Below, piece by piece: positions 5,627 through 6,194 of a DNA stretch of 6,194 nt (positions within the stretch are counted from its first letter, which is position 1; each line of letters opens with the position of its first letter). The DNA is from G963674505 sp964575975. GTDB lineage: Bacteria; Desulfobacterota; Desulfobacteria; Desulfobacterales; SKZT01. The notes under the pieces were generated by a model. It had not been told where the DNA came from. It was given only the letters and a program-made list of their open reading frames with translations, and searched no databases. The position numbers and the translations under genes are program-made. Location of the stretch: assembly GCA_964575975.1 (NCBI GenBank), contig CAZNTU010000293.1, forward strand, positions 1 through 6,194, in the 5' to 3' direction.

Positions 5627-5800
5627 GTGCTATTGGCCATGGGCAGGAGGTCCGATGCGCCGGAAGCCTTGATGCGCTTGGATTCGGCGGGCAATACGCC
5701 TTATGTAAGCGTCACTGTCGTGAGGCTTCTCGTCGCCGGCCTTGCGGGCGTCGGGAGCATTAAGACGGCATGGTCTTTCAGCGCTTTTACGGTGCTTATG
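5627..5800 (+). pseudogene. Fragment of an APC-superfamily amino-acid permease
   Basis: A frame from GTG at 5627 reads LLAMGRRSDAPEALMRLD, then NTPYVSVTVVRLLVAGLAGV and a segment ending TAWSFSAFTVL. I recognise this as the internal region of APC-type amino-acid permeases (the R-V-x-x-A-M-G-R-R-x-D-x-P loop, the S/NTPxxxVxxV helix and the TxWSFSAFTVLxxY helix). Similarity stops abruptly on both sides: the residues before 5627 are unrelated, and after about 5800 the frame runs as WLVGSCRDTVR and on into antisense hicB sequence, ending at 5911. Only about 58 of the several hundred residues of such a transporter remain, so it is a relic. GGAGG at 5616-5620 before the GTG is probably chance, though a short peptide could be made. 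Identification is from memory of the family, without alignment. Confidence 0.6.
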
Positions 5801-5814
5801 TGGTTGGTTGGCTC

Positions 5815-5826
5815 GTGTCGCGACAC
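5815..5826. repeat. 12-base perfect palindrome
   Basis: GTGTCGCGACAC is its own reverse complement. It lies between the end of the permease fragment and the hicB stop. With no loop it is a poor hairpin; it could be a protein-binding or junction site, or chance. Confidence 0.4.
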
Positions 5827-5842
5827 CGTTCGCGTCGGGCTG

Positions 5843-6194
5843 CTAACGCTCACCCGCCGGGTCGGGTCCCAAGACGTTGTTTTTCAATATTTTGGCGCAG
5901 AAACTGTTTAAACTTTCGTTTTCTTGCATCGCACGGACTGCAAGAGCCTTATGTAACTCGCTATCGACCCGCAACTGAAATTTTCCCGAGAATTTTCTAT
6001 CGGCGATACCCGGCGGCAATGGAATGCCCTTCTTTTCGTAAATCCCGATCCATTCTTCGAGAATCCGGCCCAATTCGCGATAAACGTTCCCTTCGTCGTC
6101 GCCGTGGCAGCATTTGCCTATCCATCCGGGAATCGAGCCCACGTAGCATTGATCTTCCTCCGACCATTCGACGATTTTCAAATAACGATCTTTT
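5843..6194 (-). CDS. hicB: HicB-family antitoxin, 5' end outside the window
   Basis: The visible part is 116 residues, ending with a TAG at 5843. An apparent TTG start at 6181 gives a protein beginning KIVEWSEED, but the frame stays open to the edge and reads KDRYLKIVEWSEEDQCYVGS. This matches the usual beginning of this HicB subtype, so the true start is probably a few codons beyond 6194. The N-terminal part is the HicB partial RNase-H-like fold: a strand with EWSEEDQCYVG, then CCHGDDEGNVYRELGRILEEWI. The C-terminal part (SGKFQLRVDSELHKALAVRA, then NESLNSFCAKIL) is a ribbon-helix-helix DNA-binding domain. HicB neutralises the mRNA-cutting toxin HicA and represses the operon. No hicA lies downstream; it may be upstream outside the window, or the gene may be solitary. 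It converges with the ars-usp operon. Confidence 0.82.
   Translation of the reverse strand, partial: KDRYLKIVEWSEEDQCYVGSIPGWIGKCCHGDDEGNVYRELGRILEEWIGIYEKKGIPLPPGIADRKFSGKFQLRVDSELHKALAVRAMQENESLNSFCAKILKNNVLGPDPAGER

Larger units (their letters stand above)
5428..5842. other. Intergenic region without an intact gene
   Basis: This stretch of 415 bases lies between the usp stop and the hicB stop, so two genes converge here. The left part (5428-5600) is AT-rich with a bulged stem-loop, a TATAAT hexamer at 5559-5564 without a good -35, and an AT-rich inverted repeat (5573-5596). The right part holds a permease fragment (about 5627-5800) and a 12-base palindrome. No clear rho-independent terminator was found for either gene. 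Confidence 0.7.

Noticed and set aside
1..6194. CRISPR array, tRNA, rRNA, transposase or integrase
   Set aside because: No regularly spaced repeats, no tRNA-like cloverleaf or rRNA-like sequence, and no transposase or integrase motifs were seen on either strand.

Overview
The window is part of a bacterial chromosome of moderate GC content and holds a compact arsenic-resistance locus followed by a worn intergenic region and a toxin-antitoxin gene. No marker names the organism. A corrinoid/iron-sulfur protein related to the acetyl-CoA pathway, an exported ArsF-like thioredoxin-fold protein and the HicB subtype together suggest an anaerobic Gram-negative bacterium, possibly of the Desulfobacterota (former Deltaproteobacteria). 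That is an inference from gene content.

Layout. Positions 1-99 hold a short tandem repeat and the 3' flank of the first gene. On the minus strand, 100-1491 encodes a polytopic permease of the ArsP/DUF318 type. A 382-base divergent intergenic region (1492-1873) follows, with one consensus-like promoter facing each way and a perfect 15-base palindrome over the plus-strand -10 and start site. On the plus strand come five genes in one direction: an exported ArsF-like protein with a CPSC motif (1874-2317), a four-cysteine Fe-S plus corrinoid-type domain protein (2393-3022), a thioredoxin-type arsenate reductase ArsC (3199-3645), an ACR3 arsenite efflux permease (3755-4846) and a universal stress protein (4903-5427). 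Positions 5428-5842 hold no intact gene but contain a decayed fragment of an APC-superfamily amino-acid permease (about 5627-5800). The right edge holds a HicB-family antitoxin on the minus strand whose 5' end lies outside the window.

How the genes work together. ArsC reduces arsenate to arsenite and ACR3 exports the arsenite; this core is certain. The ArsP-like permease and the ArsF-like protein belong to families linked to organic arsenicals (methylated or aromatic), so the locus may handle both inorganic and organic arsenic. The most unusual member is the Fe-S/corrinoid protein. It resembles the two ends of the corrinoid Fe-S protein large subunit (AcsC/CdhE) with the methyltransferase-like TIM barrel missing, and shares its C-terminal fold signature with the mercury methylation protein HgcA. 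Its place between arsF and arsC suggests a corrinoid- or redox-based step in metalloid metabolism, which is a hypothesis. No arsR-type regulator is visible in the window although a likely operator is.
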